The translations under genes were made by a program, and so were the position numbers. From the NCBI GenBank assembly GCA_034663635.1, contig JAXDJH010000012.1:18611-82610 (forward strand): 64,000 nucleotides of DNA. The letters are read 5' to 3'. Shown piece by piece: positions 8,542-16,583 of this stretch (position 1 is the first letter of the stretch; each line of letters begins with the position of its first letter). The notes beneath the pieces were generated by a model. It was not told the DNA's origin and ran no database searches. It worked only from the letters and a program-made list of their open reading frames with translations. The stretch is from JAXDJH01 sp034663635. Lineage in GTDB: Bacteria > Actinomycetota > CADDZG01 > WHSQ01.

Positions 8542-9713
8542 TTGGACGAGACCCCCTCTTTCGCGAGACGCACTGCTTCCTCGGCGGCCCCCAACATCGT
8601 TTCGGACGCGAACAACATCGGATGGGGAGCATCGGCAAGCATCTTTCGGCCCTGTTCCGCGTTGGTCCCATCGAGACGAACGACGATCGGGATGGTGACT
8701 TCCAATCGGCCGAGCGCATCGATGATTCCCTCGGCCACGAGATCGCACCGGGTGATGCCGCCGAAGATGTTGATCAAGACGCTCTTGACCTCGGGGTTGC
8801 TCATGATGACCTCGAGAGCCGAGGACAAGGTCTCGGCCCCCGCGCCGCCGCCGACGTCGAGGAAGTTCGCGGGATCGCCGCCGGCGTCTTTGACGACATC
8901 CAAAGTCGACATGACGAGCCCCGCACCGTTTCCGATGATGCCGACGTCGCCGTCCAGTTTGATGAAGTTGAGGCCACGCTCCTTAGCAAAGCGCTCTTGC
9001 TCGGGGATCTCGTGGGCGGCCTTCAGATCGTCGAAGAAGGGATGCCTGAAAGCAGCGGACTCGTCGAGAGACACCTTCGCGTCCAACGCCACGACCCGTC
9101 CGTCGCCGGTCAGCACGAGCGGATTGATCTCGACAAGAGATGCGTCCAACTCGATGAAGGCTCGATACAGCTTGGGAAGAACAGCGATCGCTTCCTTCCT
9201 CGCTTCTTCGTCCAGCTTCGCTCCATAAACGAGCTTGCGGGCGTGGAAGTCGAACATGCCGAGCAACGGATCGATGTGCACCTTCGCGAGCGCCGACGGG
9301 TTGCTCTCCGCCACCTCTTCGATGTCCATCCCGCCCTGTGCGCTCATGATCCCTATGAACTTGCGGGCCGAACGATCCAGAGCGAACGAGAGGTAGTACT
9401 CGGCCCGGATGTCTCCAGCGCGCTCGACGAGAACGCGCTTAACGATCTGGCCCTTGGGGTCCTGACGGTTGGCGATCTTCAGTCCCAGGATCTGCGTCGC
9501 GGCTTCGCGAGCTTCCTCGGGAGACTCGGCGAGCTTCACTCCACCGGCCTTGCCCCGCCCGCCGATCGTCACCTGTGCCTTTACGACGACGCGGCCCCCG
9601 AGTCCTTTGGCGGCCTCGAACGCCTCGTCCGGGGTCGTGGCAACCCGGCCCTCAGGGACGGGAACTTCGAACTTCCTAAGCAGCTCTTTGCCTTGATATT
9701 CGAAAAGGTCCAC
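8538..9713 (-). CDS. sucC: Succinyl-CoA synthetase beta subunit
   Basis: Beta subunit with the nucleotide-binding ATP-grasp domain. The N-terminal MDLFEYQGKELLRKFEVPVP is the family signature, followed by VVVKAQVTIGGRGKAGGV (nucleotide and Mg binding), LVEINPLV, and the C-terminal domain with FLDVGGGAGAETL and INIFGGITRCDLVAEGI. The 391-residue length is normal. It begins three bases after the stop of the B12-binding mutase subunit gene and overlaps sucD, so mutase subunit, sucC and sucD form one leftward unit that runs from methylmalonyl-CoA to succinate. Confidence 0.97.
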   Translation of the reverse strand: MDLFEYQGKELLRKFEVPVPEGRVATTPDEAFEAAKGLGGRVVVKAQVTIGGRGKAGGVKLAESPEEAREAATQILGLKIANRQDPKGQIVKRVLVERAGDIRAEYYLSFALDRSARKFIGIMSAQGGMDIEEVAESNPSALAKVHIDPLLGMFDFHARKLVYGAKLDEEARKEAIAVLPKLYRAFIELDASLVEINPLVLTGDGRVVALDAKVSLDESAAFRHPFFDDLKAAHEIPEQERFAKERGLNFIKLDGDVGIIGNGAGLVMSTLDVVKDAGGDPANFLDVGGGAGAETLSSALEVIMSNPEVKSVLINIFGGITRCDLVAEGIIDALGRLEVTIPIVVRLDGTNAEQGRKMLADAPHPMLFASETMLGAAEEAVRLAKEGVSSK

Positions 9714-9716
9714 TAC

Positions 9717-10127
9717 CTAGCTCCCCGTTCTCTCTCCGATATTTGCGTTGACCCAATCGACGATCTCGGTGGTCGGCGCGCCCGGCGTGAAGAGCTGGGC
9801 TATGCCTGCCTGCTTCAAGGGTTCGAAGTCGGCCTCCGGGATGATCCCACCGCCGAAGACGATGATGTCCTCGCCCCCCTGCTCCCTCAGGAGCTCGACC
9901 ACCTTCGGGAACAGCGTCATGTGGGCTCCTGAAAGACACGACAGTCCGACGGCATCGACGTCTTCTTGAAGGGCCGCGGCAGCGATCTGCTCGGGCGTCT
10001 GATGAAGGCCGGTGTAGATGACCTCCATGCCCGCGTCCCGCAGAGCGCGTGCGACTACCTTTATCCCGCGGTCGTGGCCGTCGAGACCGGGCTTGGCGAC
10101 CAGGATGCGCGGCCGTCCTGAAGCCAT
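9717..10127 (-). CDS. Methylmalonyl-CoA mutase-type cobalamin-binding subunit
   Basis: A 136-residue stand-alone B12-binding domain like the C-terminal part of methylmalonyl-CoA mutase. The cobalamin motif DxHxxG is present as Asp16-Gly-His18-Asp-Arg-Gly21 in KPGLDGHDRG; His18 is the expected lower cobalt ligand. Later GLSCLSGAHMTLFP and VFGGGIIPEADF are the typical dimethylbenzimidazole-pocket segments. The large catalytic subunit is not in the window and must be elsewhere, or this subunit serves another acyl-CoA mutase. ATG at 10125-10127 has GGAG nine bases upstream. It heads the unit with sucC and sucD and is divergent from the carboxyltransferase gene. Confidence 0.92.
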   Translation of the reverse strand: MASGRPRILVAKPGLDGHDRGIKVVARALRDAGMEVIYTGLHQTPEQIAAAALQEDVDAVGLSCLSGAHMTLFPKVVELLREQGGEDIIVFGGGIIPEADFEPLKQAGIAQLFTPGAPTTEIVDWVNANIGERTGS

Positions 10128-10198
10128 GGTGAATGCTCCTTGATTCAGTCGGTCTTGCTACGGTGGCGACCCTAGCAGGTCGTTTTGGGGGGCCAGGC

Positions 10199-11635
10199 TT
10201 GAACGAAACCGAGCACGACATCGTCGCGGCCTTAGTCGATGACGGGTCGTTCGATCCCGTCGCGCAGGACTTGAAGTCGTCCGATCCGATCGACTTTCCC
10301 GGTTACGACGAGATCCTCGAGAAGGCTAGGGCATCTTCGAGCGTCGATGAATCCCTAGTGGTCGGGCGAGCAACCATCGTCGGCACGCCGATCGTCATCG
10401 CCACGTTCCACTTCAACTTCCTCGGGGGAAGCATGGGCGAAGTCGCGGGTGAGAGGCTCGCTCGCGGGCTCGAGCTGGCCGCCGAGCAGCGAAAGCCCTT
10501 CGTCCTGCGAACCTCGACCGGCGGCGCTCGCATGCAAGAAGGGATGAAAGCGCTCGTGCAGATGCCGAAGGTCATAGCCGCACGAGCGACCCTTGCCTCA
10601 GCCGGAGTCCCATTCATCGCGGTTCTAGGAGACCCGACGACGGGCGGGGTACTCGCCAGCATCGCGGCTCTCGCCGATGTCACCGCGGCGGAATCCGAGG
10701 CGACCATTGGGTTCGCGGGTCCTCGTGTCGCGGAGTTGCTCGGTGGAACACCTCTGTCCGGAAACAGCCACACTGCGACGAGCGCATTCGCCCACGGACT
10801 CGTCGACGAGGTCATCCCCGCGAGTGAGATCCGCAGCTTCGTAGCAACCACACTCGGAGTGTTGGGCCCCGACGACCGAGGCCTTCCGGCTGTGGGTAAA
10901 CCAAACGTCGCCGGCATAGAACTCGACCCTTGGGACGCGGTGATCGCAGCACGAGCGAAAGACCGACCGACGGCGCCCGACCTCGCGCGCGATGCGTTGC
11001 ATCCGGTGATCGAGCTCAGAGGCGATCGCGCCGGAACCGACGATCCCGCACTCGCATGTTTCTTGGGACGACTCGCAGGGAGACGCGTGGCCGTCCTCGC
11101 TCTCGACCGCGCCCACCTTCCGGGACCGGGTGCCTTCCGCAAGGCGAAACGCGTCGTCGCGATCGCGGCCCGGCTCGGTCTTCCGATCGTGACTCTTATC
11201 GACACGCCGGGGGCCGACCCTCGAGAGGGATCGGAGAACGCGGGGATAGCGTGGGAGATCGCGTCACTCTTCGACGTGATGTTGGCTGCGGACACTCCGA
11301 TCATCTCGGTCGTGACCGGCGAAGGAGGCAGCGGAGGTGCTCTTGCTTTCGCCGCCGGCGATGTGGTCCTGGCCTACGAGAAGTCGATCTTCTCGGTGAT
11401 CGGGCCCGAGGGGGCCGCGGTGATCCTGTGGCGCGATGGCAGCCGGGCGTCTGAAGCGGCAGCGCTGCTCAAACCCACCGCAGCGGACCTGAAGCGTCTG
11501 GGGATCGCCGATGGCCTGATCGAGGAACCCCCCTCAGCCGACTCCTTAACCGCGGCGGTGGCCTATCATCTCGCCCGCCTGGTCGAAGAGCGTCCGGGCC
11601 CCGAGGCCCGGCGACGAAGGTGGAGGAACGGCTGA
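10199..11635 (+). CDS. Fused acetyl/acyl-CoA carboxylase carboxyltransferase (AccD-AccA fusion)
   Basis: About 478 residues combine both carboxyltransferase halves that transfer CO2 from biotin to an acyl-CoA. The first half resembles AccD (LRTSTGGARMQEG, LGDPTTGGVLASIA, ATIGFAGPRV); the second resembles AccA (VTLIDTPGADPREGSENAG, then GEGGSGGALAF and FSVIGPEGAAVILWRDG). The four-cysteine zinc finger of AccD is absent. I chose TTG at 10199 because it follows a G-rich stretch and keeps the gene out of the divergent promoter region; the frame is open back to 10133. Biotin carboxylase and biotin carrier genes are not in the window. Neighbouring mutase and sucCD genes make propionyl-CoA as well as acetyl-CoA a possible substrate. 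The stop shares a base with the cyclophilin start. Confidence 0.85.
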   Translation: MNETEHDIVAALVDDGSFDPVAQDLKSSDPIDFPGYDEILEKARASSSVDESLVVGRATIVGTPIVIATFHFNFLGGSMGEVAGERLARGLELAAEQRKPFVLRTSTGGARMQEGMKALVQMPKVIAARATLASAGVPFIAVLGDPTTGGVLASIAALADVTAAESEATIGFAGPRVAELLGGTPLSGNSHTATSAFAHGLVDEVIPASEIRSFVATTLGVLGPDDRGLPAVGKPNVAGIELDPWDAVIAARAKDRPTAPDLARDALHPVIELRGDRAGTDDPALACFLGRLAGRRVAVLALDRAHLPGPGAFRKAKRVVAIAARLGLPIVTLIDTPGADPREGSENAGIAWEIASLFDVMLAADTPIISVVTGEGGSGGALAFAAGDVVLAYEKSIFSVIGPEGAAVILWRDGSRASEAAALLKPTAADLKRLGIADGLIEEPPSADSLTAAVAYHLARLVEERPGPEARRRRWRNG

Positions 11636-12483
11636 TGGCCCCCCCAGAGAAGCGAGTCCGAAAGAAAGAACATCGCGACGCGATAGTCGCGGCCCGTGAG
11701 GCGGCGCTCCGTCGGAGGCGCAACGTACGGCTGGGCGCGGCCCTCGTTGTGGTTGGCGCCCTTGTCGGATTGGCGATCTTCAATTCGAAGGACGAAGGTC
11801 CGAACACTCAAGCGGGCGGAAAACCTGCAACGACGCCGGGCGGCTCCCCCGCGCCTACCGCTCCACCCACCGCGAGCTCGGATGAGGCCGCATGTGGAGC
11901 GAAACCCCCCAAGCCGGCCTCACCCAAGACCGACTACAAGGAACCGGAGCAGGTCCTAAAGGATGGAGTCGATTACGGAGCCGTGATCAACACCTCGTGC
12001 GGACCCATCGAGATCGACCTGCTCGAGGATGACACGCCCGAGACCGTGAACGACTTCGTCTTCCTCGCGCAGGAGGGCTACTACGACGGACTCATCTGGC
12101 ACAGGATCGAACAGAACTCGGTTCTACAGAGTGGGGACCCGGATGGATTGAACGGAACCCCACCGGACGGACCCGGATACACGATCAAGGACGAGCTACC
12201 GACGAAGTCGAAGGAGTACGTCTACGGAGTCGTTGGTATGGCCAACTCCGGGCCGAACACAGGTGGCAGTCAGTTCTTCATCGTTATCCACAAGAATCGG
12301 CCCGCCGGGTATCAGCCGTTCTACGCGATCTTCGGGCGAGTGATCGGAACCGAGGACGGCTCGACGAACGATGTCTTGGAGAAGCTCGGAGCGCTGCCCA
12401 CCAACGCGTCCGCCCCACCGCCGGAGAACGTTAAGCCGCTTGTTCCGGCCTACATCGAATCGATCGAGATAACCGAGAACTAA
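11635..12483 (+). CDS. Membrane-anchored cyclophilin-type peptidyl-prolyl isomerase
   Basis: A 282-residue protein with a basic N-terminus, one membrane helix (about residues 34-51), a Pro/Thr/Ala-rich linker, and a cyclophilin domain in the last 170 residues. Typical elements are IDLLEDDTPETVNDFVFLAQ, YYDGLIWHRIE, VGMANSGPNTGGSQFFIV and YQPFYAIFGRV. The topology puts the isomerase outside the membrane, so it probably helps fold secreted proteins. GGAGG eight bases before the ATG at 11635 decides the start. The start overlaps the carboxyltransferase stop (TGATG), so the two are co-translated despite unrelated roles. Its stop overlaps that of the lipoprotein gene on the other strand. Confidence 0.9.
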   Translation: MAPPEKRVRKKEHRDAIVAAREAALRRRRNVRLGAALVVVGALVGLAIFNSKDEGPNTQAGGKPATTPGGSPAPTAPPTASSDEAACGAKPPKPASPKTDYKEPEQVLKDGVDYGAVINTSCGPIEIDLLEDDTPETVNDFVFLAQEGYYDGLIWHRIEQNSVLQSGDPDGLNGTPPDGPGYTIKDELPTKSKEYVYGVVGMANSGPNTGGSQFFIVIHKNRPAGYQPFYAIFGRVIGTEDGSTNDVLEKLGALPTNASAPPPENVKPLVPAYIESIEITEN

Positions 12484-12848
12484 GGGACTGTCCCGCAAGC
12501 TCCGTCGGTCACATCGGGGATCAGGGGCGTGACGTGCCAGGTTCCATCTAGCGTCGCATGTGTGGCTTGGATGCAGAAGCTGGTTTGGTCGCTTCCGCTG
12601 ACGGTGATCGTCACGTCTTGTTGCGGCCGGTAATCGACCTCGTTCGCGAGCGCGTTCAGATCGGGCGTGTACGACCCGTGGATGCTGAGATAGGTGGCTT
12701 CGGCCCGCATGGCATCTTGCAGAGCCGTATCGACCGCCGTCTTCTTGGCCTTGTCGGCCTGGCTCAGGACGCCTTCCGCGCCCGGCACCGCGGCCGAGCT
12801 GCACGCAGCCAACAGGACCAAGACCATCGCGGCAAGCAGCCTCTTCAT
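12480..12848 (-). CDS. Small lipoprotein with pilin-like globular domain
   Basis: From ATG at 12846-12848 the protein has 122 residues: a lipoprotein signal MKRLLAAMVLVLLAAC with a good lipobox (LAAC, Cys16), then an amphipathic helix of about 30 residues with Ala/Lys and a small domain containing YLSIHGSYTPDLNALANEVD and two cysteines (FCIQATH and GACGTVP). The helix-then-YxxxGxY arrangement resembles the heads of type IV pilins and pseudopilins, though there is no prepilin cleavage site; instead it is predicted to be lipid-anchored. It lies ten bases downstream of the helicase gene. The function is unknown; the pilin resemblance is my reading of the pattern. Confidence 0.65.
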   Translation of the reverse strand: MKRLLAAMVLVLLAACSSAAVPGAEGVLSQADKAKKTAVDTALQDAMRAEATYLSIHGSYTPDLNALANEVDYRPQQDVTITVSGSDQTSFCIQATHATLDGTWHVTPLIPDVTDGACGTVP

Positions 12849-12858
12849 ACGAGTCAGT

Positions 12859-14997
12859 CTAAGCAACCGGCTTGAGGGGGGCCAGGCTTAGATCGAGCCT
12901 TTTCTCGCCCGCCTCGGGAAAATTGATCGTCGCTTCCAGTCCGCCGACGCCCGATCGCGCTATCTCGATGATCGTGCCCCTGCCCCATTTCGTGTGCTCG
13001 ACCTCCTGGCCGACTTTGAAAGTCGTCGGGTCCGCTTGGGGGCCTTGAGACTTGAGGGGCTTCGAGCGCGCCTCCGCTCGGGCGATGAGCTCGTTGGGTA
13101 TCTCGTTCAGGAAACGTGAGGCCGGGTTGTAGTTCGTCCCTCCCCACAGGCTCCTGGACCATGCGTTCAGAAGGTACAGCCGTTCGCGCGCACGAGTGAT
13201 GCCCACATAACAGAGTCGCCTCTCCTCCTCGAGCTGGTCGGCGTCACCGAGGGAACGGATATGCGGGAACACCCCTTCCTCCAGCCCGACTATGAAGACG
13301 ACGGGAAACTCGAGCCCCTTCGCGTTGTGAAGCGTCATGAAAGTGACGCCCATCTCCTCGCCCTGCTCCTCGTCGGTGTCGGTCATCAGCGCGATCTCTT
13401 CGAGGAACCCGGTGAGCGAAGGCTCTGCCGCGCGATCGTCGTATTCCTTGCCCACCCCGGCGAGCTCTCGAAGGTTCTCCTGGCGCGAGAGCGACTCGAA
13501 CGTTCGGTCCGACTTCAACTCGTCCATGTAGCCGGTGATGTCCCAGGCCATCTCGATGATCTCGGCCACCGAAAGCTTGCGCTCCGCAGCCTCTCGGATC
13601 CGCCGGAACAGGCCTGCTCCCTCGAGGATGCCGCCGAGCGCTCTCTTCGTGATGCCGGGGACCTCCTCAGCGCGATCGAACACCTCGCCGAGCGGGATCG
13701 AGTGTTGCTCCGCGAAGTTCGTCAGTCGCGCTATCGACGTGTCGCCTATCCCCCGGCGAGGGGCCTGGGCCGCGCGCTGGATGCTCACAACATCCGAAGG
13801 ATTCATCGCGCCACGCAACCAAGCCATCAGGTCCTTGACCTCTTTGCGCTCGTAGAAACGCACGCCACCCACGACTCGATAGGAAACCCCGTCCTTCGAG
13901 AAGATCTCTTCCAGGACTCGCGACTGGGCGTTGGTGCGGTAGAAGACGGCGATGTCTTTCATCGCGTATCCGTTCCCCTTCAACCGCTCGACTTCGCCCG
14001 ATACCCATGCGGCTTCGTCGTGTTCGTTCTGAGCGTGATAGCGCGTGATGAGATCTCCAGCTGCGGACTCGGTCCAAAGCGACTTCGGCTTGCGCATCGC
14101 GTTGTTCTCGATCACCGAGTTCGCCGCGTTGAGGATCGTCTGTGTCGACCGATAGTTCTGCTCGAGAGTGATGGCGCGCGCCTCGGGCCAATCTCTTTCG
14201 AAGTCGAGGAGGTTCTTGATCGTGGCTCCTCTGAACGCGTAGATCCCCTGGTCGGCATCTCCGACGACGAAGATGTTGCGGAACTTGCCGGCCAGCAACG
14301 TGCCCAAACGTGACTGCGCGTAGTTCGTGTCTTGGAACTCGTCGATCAAGACGTGCTCGAACCGATCCTGGTAGCGAGCGAGTGTCTCGGGGAAACGGTC
14401 GAAGATCTCGACGACGTTCATGATCAGGTCGTCGAAGTCCATCGCGGACGCCAGCCGAACGCGTCTCTGATAGTCCGTGTAGATCTCCGCGACCTGGCGC
14501 TGCCACGGATCGGAGGCGAAGTCAGCGTAGAGACCGGGGCCCATCAGTTTGTTCTTCGCGTCCGAGATCGTCGTTGCGACGGCCCTGGGCGGGACTCGCT
14601 TCGGGTCGACGTTCAGGTCCTTCATGACCATCTTGATCATCCGCTCGGTGTCGCCGGAGTCGTAGATCGAGAAGGAAGAACGCATGTCCAACTGATGTGC
14701 TTCACGTCGAAGGATCCGCACGCACGCAGAGTGGAACGTCGAAACCCACATCTGATCGGCGACGGATCCCACGAGTTCCGCCACCCGCCGTCTCATCTCG
14801 GCCGCCGCCTTGTTTGTGAACGTGATGGCGATGATCCGGAAAGGCGAGATCCCCTGGGCGATCAGATGGGCGATCCGGTAGGTGAGAACCCTCGTCTTCC
14901 CCGAGCCGGCCCCCGCAACGACGAGCATGGGGCCCCCCGGGTACTCGACGGCCTCGCGCTGCACGGGGTTCAGGTCATCGAGATAGTCCGACTTCAC
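12859..14997 (-). CDS. pcrA: UvrD/PcrA-type superfamily 1 DNA helicase
   Basis: A 712-residue 3'-to-5' ATP-dependent DNA helicase used in nucleotide excision repair, mismatch repair and removal of blocked polymerases or RecA. Motif I is VVAGAGSGKT at about 27-35, motif Ia AITFTNKAAAEMRRRV, motif II VLIDEFQDTN, motif III VVGDADQGIYAFRGA, motif IV EQNYRST, motif V TFMTLHNAKGLEFPVVFI and motif VI EERRLCYVGITRARERL. The C-terminus ends with a Tudor-like segment (VGQEVEHTKWGRGTII) that in PcrA contacts RNA polymerase. Start is GTG at 14995-14997. No LexA-like box is evident, but only seven bases separate it from the upstream gene. Confidence 0.95.
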   Translation of the reverse strand: MKSDYLDDLNPVQREAVEYPGGPMLVVAGAGSGKTRVLTYRIAHLIAQGISPFRIIAITFTNKAAAEMRRRVAELVGSVADQMWVSTFHSACVRILRREAHQLDMRSSFSIYDSGDTERMIKMVMKDLNVDPKRVPPRAVATTISDAKNKLMGPGLYADFASDPWQRQVAEIYTDYQRRVRLASAMDFDDLIMNVVEIFDRFPETLARYQDRFEHVLIDEFQDTNYAQSRLGTLLAGKFRNIFVVGDADQGIYAFRGATIKNLLDFERDWPEARAITLEQNYRSTQTILNAANSVIENNAMRKPKSLWTESAAGDLITRYHAQNEHDEAAWVSGEVERLKGNGYAMKDIAVFYRTNAQSRVLEEIFSKDGVSYRVVGGVRFYERKEVKDLMAWLRGAMNPSDVVSIQRAAQAPRRGIGDTSIARLTNFAEQHSIPLGEVFDRAEEVPGITKRALGGILEGAGLFRRIREAAERKLSVAEIIEMAWDITGYMDELKSDRTFESLSRQENLRELAGVGKEYDDRAAEPSLTGFLEEIALMTDTDEEQGEEMGVTFMTLHNAKGLEFPVVFIVGLEEGVFPHIRSLGDADQLEEERRLCYVGITRARERLYLLNAWSRSLWGGTNYNPASRFLNEIPNELIARAEARSKPLKSQGPQADPTTFKVGQEVEHTKWGRGTIIEIARSGVGGLEATINFPEAGEKRLDLSLAPLKPVA

Positions 14998-15004
14998 CCT
15001 TCGA

Positions 15005-16534
15005 TTATCGAGCCTGGGACGAGCCCCTAAGTCGGGCGACGAGGCCCGCGGCCCCTCGCCTTTCTTCGGGAGTGAGACCTACGGCGGCATATACGGCCAG
15101 ATAAACGATCCCGCCGGCAACGGCGGTGGCGACGAGCTCGACCAGACTCGCCGCGTCCAGGACCTGGTGAACAGCCCACATGGCCACGGCACAAGCAACT
15201 GCGGCCGGGACCATTCGGAGGTAGAGGCCGTCATAGGGCTGGATCTTCACGAACCTCTTCACCAGGATCAGCCTGGCGATGTTGGCGACGGCGAAAGTCG
15301 CAGCGTTCGCGATGGCGGCCCCCTCCATCCCGTATCTCGGACAGAGCCAGAACGCCAGAACGAGGTCGAACACGAGCGACCCTGCATAGACAAGGAGATC
15401 CCATCCCGTCCGTCCCGCCATGATCAGGACGAAGCCCACGCTCCCCGTCGCGATGTTGAACAGCTGTCCGCCGAGGAGGATCAACAATGCGCCCTTGGCG
15501 TCCGAGAACTCGCCCCCGAATAACTTCAATACGTTCTGCGGTGCAACGGCGAGCAGGATGAAGGCGGGCAGCGTTGCCGCGATCGTCCACCGGGTCAGCG
15601 TCTTGAAAAGTTTGTCCAACCGTTCGGTCTCGCCCCGATTGTGGAGATCCGCGACGTAGGGGCTGAACATCAGGTTGACCGAGGTGAGGAACAGGACCAC
15701 GATCTGCCCGACGCGGAGGGCCGCCGAGTAACTGCCAACCTCGGCATCCGACGCGTAGCGGGTGAGAACGAATAGATCCGTCCAGAACAGGAGCTGCGAG
15801 AACAGAGCGGCCGGCGCTCGAGGACCCGCGTAACGGAACAGCTTGCTCATCGCACCGGCTTCGAGCGGCGCGGACTCCCATCTCGAGCTTTCCTTCAGCC
15901 AGAAGTAGGCGGCCGCGAGGGACGCTAGTACCCACGAAACCGAATACGCGAGAACGCTCATCCATGCCGTCTCGCTGATCCGCCAGCCAAGGACCATCAG
16001 GACCACCCACATGACGGGCTGTCCGGCCCAGAACACATAAAGCGTGTAACGCATGATCTTGAGGCCGCGCGTCGCGGATAGCCAGACGTTCGTGAGCGCG
16101 AGGAACGGAAGGCCGAGCGCTGCCGCTTCGATGACGTGCCGGCCCATCGCGGCGTCGATGGACAAAACCGAACGAAGCTGGTCGGCGAGCACGAGACCGA
16201 GAAAAGCCACGATGAGGCTGACTGCTCCTGCGATCGCAACGGCGCGCGTCACCGGACGCTTGATGCGCTCCCACCGTCCGACCCCGGCCTCCACCGCAAC
16301 GTCGCGCAGAACGGCCATGTCCATCCCGGCCCGGGTGGCGAACGACGCGACGAAAGCGGCCTGGGTCACGACGGTGACGACTCCGAACGCTTCGCGCCCG
16401 AGGACGTGCGACATGAGGAGGTTCGCGGCCAGCGTCGCCACGCCGGCGATAGCGATCCCGAGAACGTTCTGAGCCGTCCCGGCGAAGATCCGCCGGTAAT
16501 CCCCGCCACCTGAAGAAGCCGAAGCCTTCGTCAC
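15005..16534 (-). CDS. Oligosaccharide flippase family membrane protein
   Basis: A 509-residue polytopic protein with about 14 hydrophobic segments, of the polysaccharide-transporter (Wzx/RfbX, MurJ-related) class that moves lipid-linked sugars across the membrane. The N-terminal pattern IFAGTAQNVLGIAIAGVATLAANLLMSHVLGREAFGVVTVV and the central PRAPAALFSQLLFWTDLFVLTRY segment with later YSAALRVGQIV fit this family. Start is GTG at 16532-16534, without a clear ribosome site. It is followed closely by the helicase gene. The only other sugar-precursor gene nearby is gmd, 5 kb away, so the transported glycan cannot be named. Confidence 0.82.
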   Translation of the reverse strand: MTKASASSGGGDYRRIFAGTAQNVLGIAIAGVATLAANLLMSHVLGREAFGVVTVVTQAAFVASFATRAGMDMAVLRDVAVEAGVGRWERIKRPVTRAVAIAGAVSLIVAFLGLVLADQLRSVLSIDAAMGRHVIEAAALGLPFLALTNVWLSATRGLKIMRYTLYVFWAGQPVMWVVLMVLGWRISETAWMSVLAYSVSWVLASLAAAYFWLKESSRWESAPLEAGAMSKLFRYAGPRAPAALFSQLLFWTDLFVLTRYASDAEVGSYSAALRVGQIVVLFLTSVNLMFSPYVADLHNRGETERLDKLFKTLTRWTIAATLPAFILLAVAPQNVLKLFGGEFSDAKGALLILLGGQLFNIATGSVGFVLIMAGRTGWDLLVYAGSLVFDLVLAFWLCPRYGMEGAAIANAATFAVANIARLILVKRFVKIQPYDGLYLRMVPAAVACAVAMWAVHQVLDAASLVELVATAVAGGIVYLAVYAAVGLTPEERRGAAGLVARLRGSSQAR

Positions 16535-16583
16535 CTATCTGCAGAAACGGTCATATGCGCCACTTTTGCAGACGGGTGAGCTT

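Noticed and set aside
8622..9932. Open frame of 436 codons antisense to sucC.
   Set aside because: Shadow of a well-conserved gene; no domain features or ribosome site.
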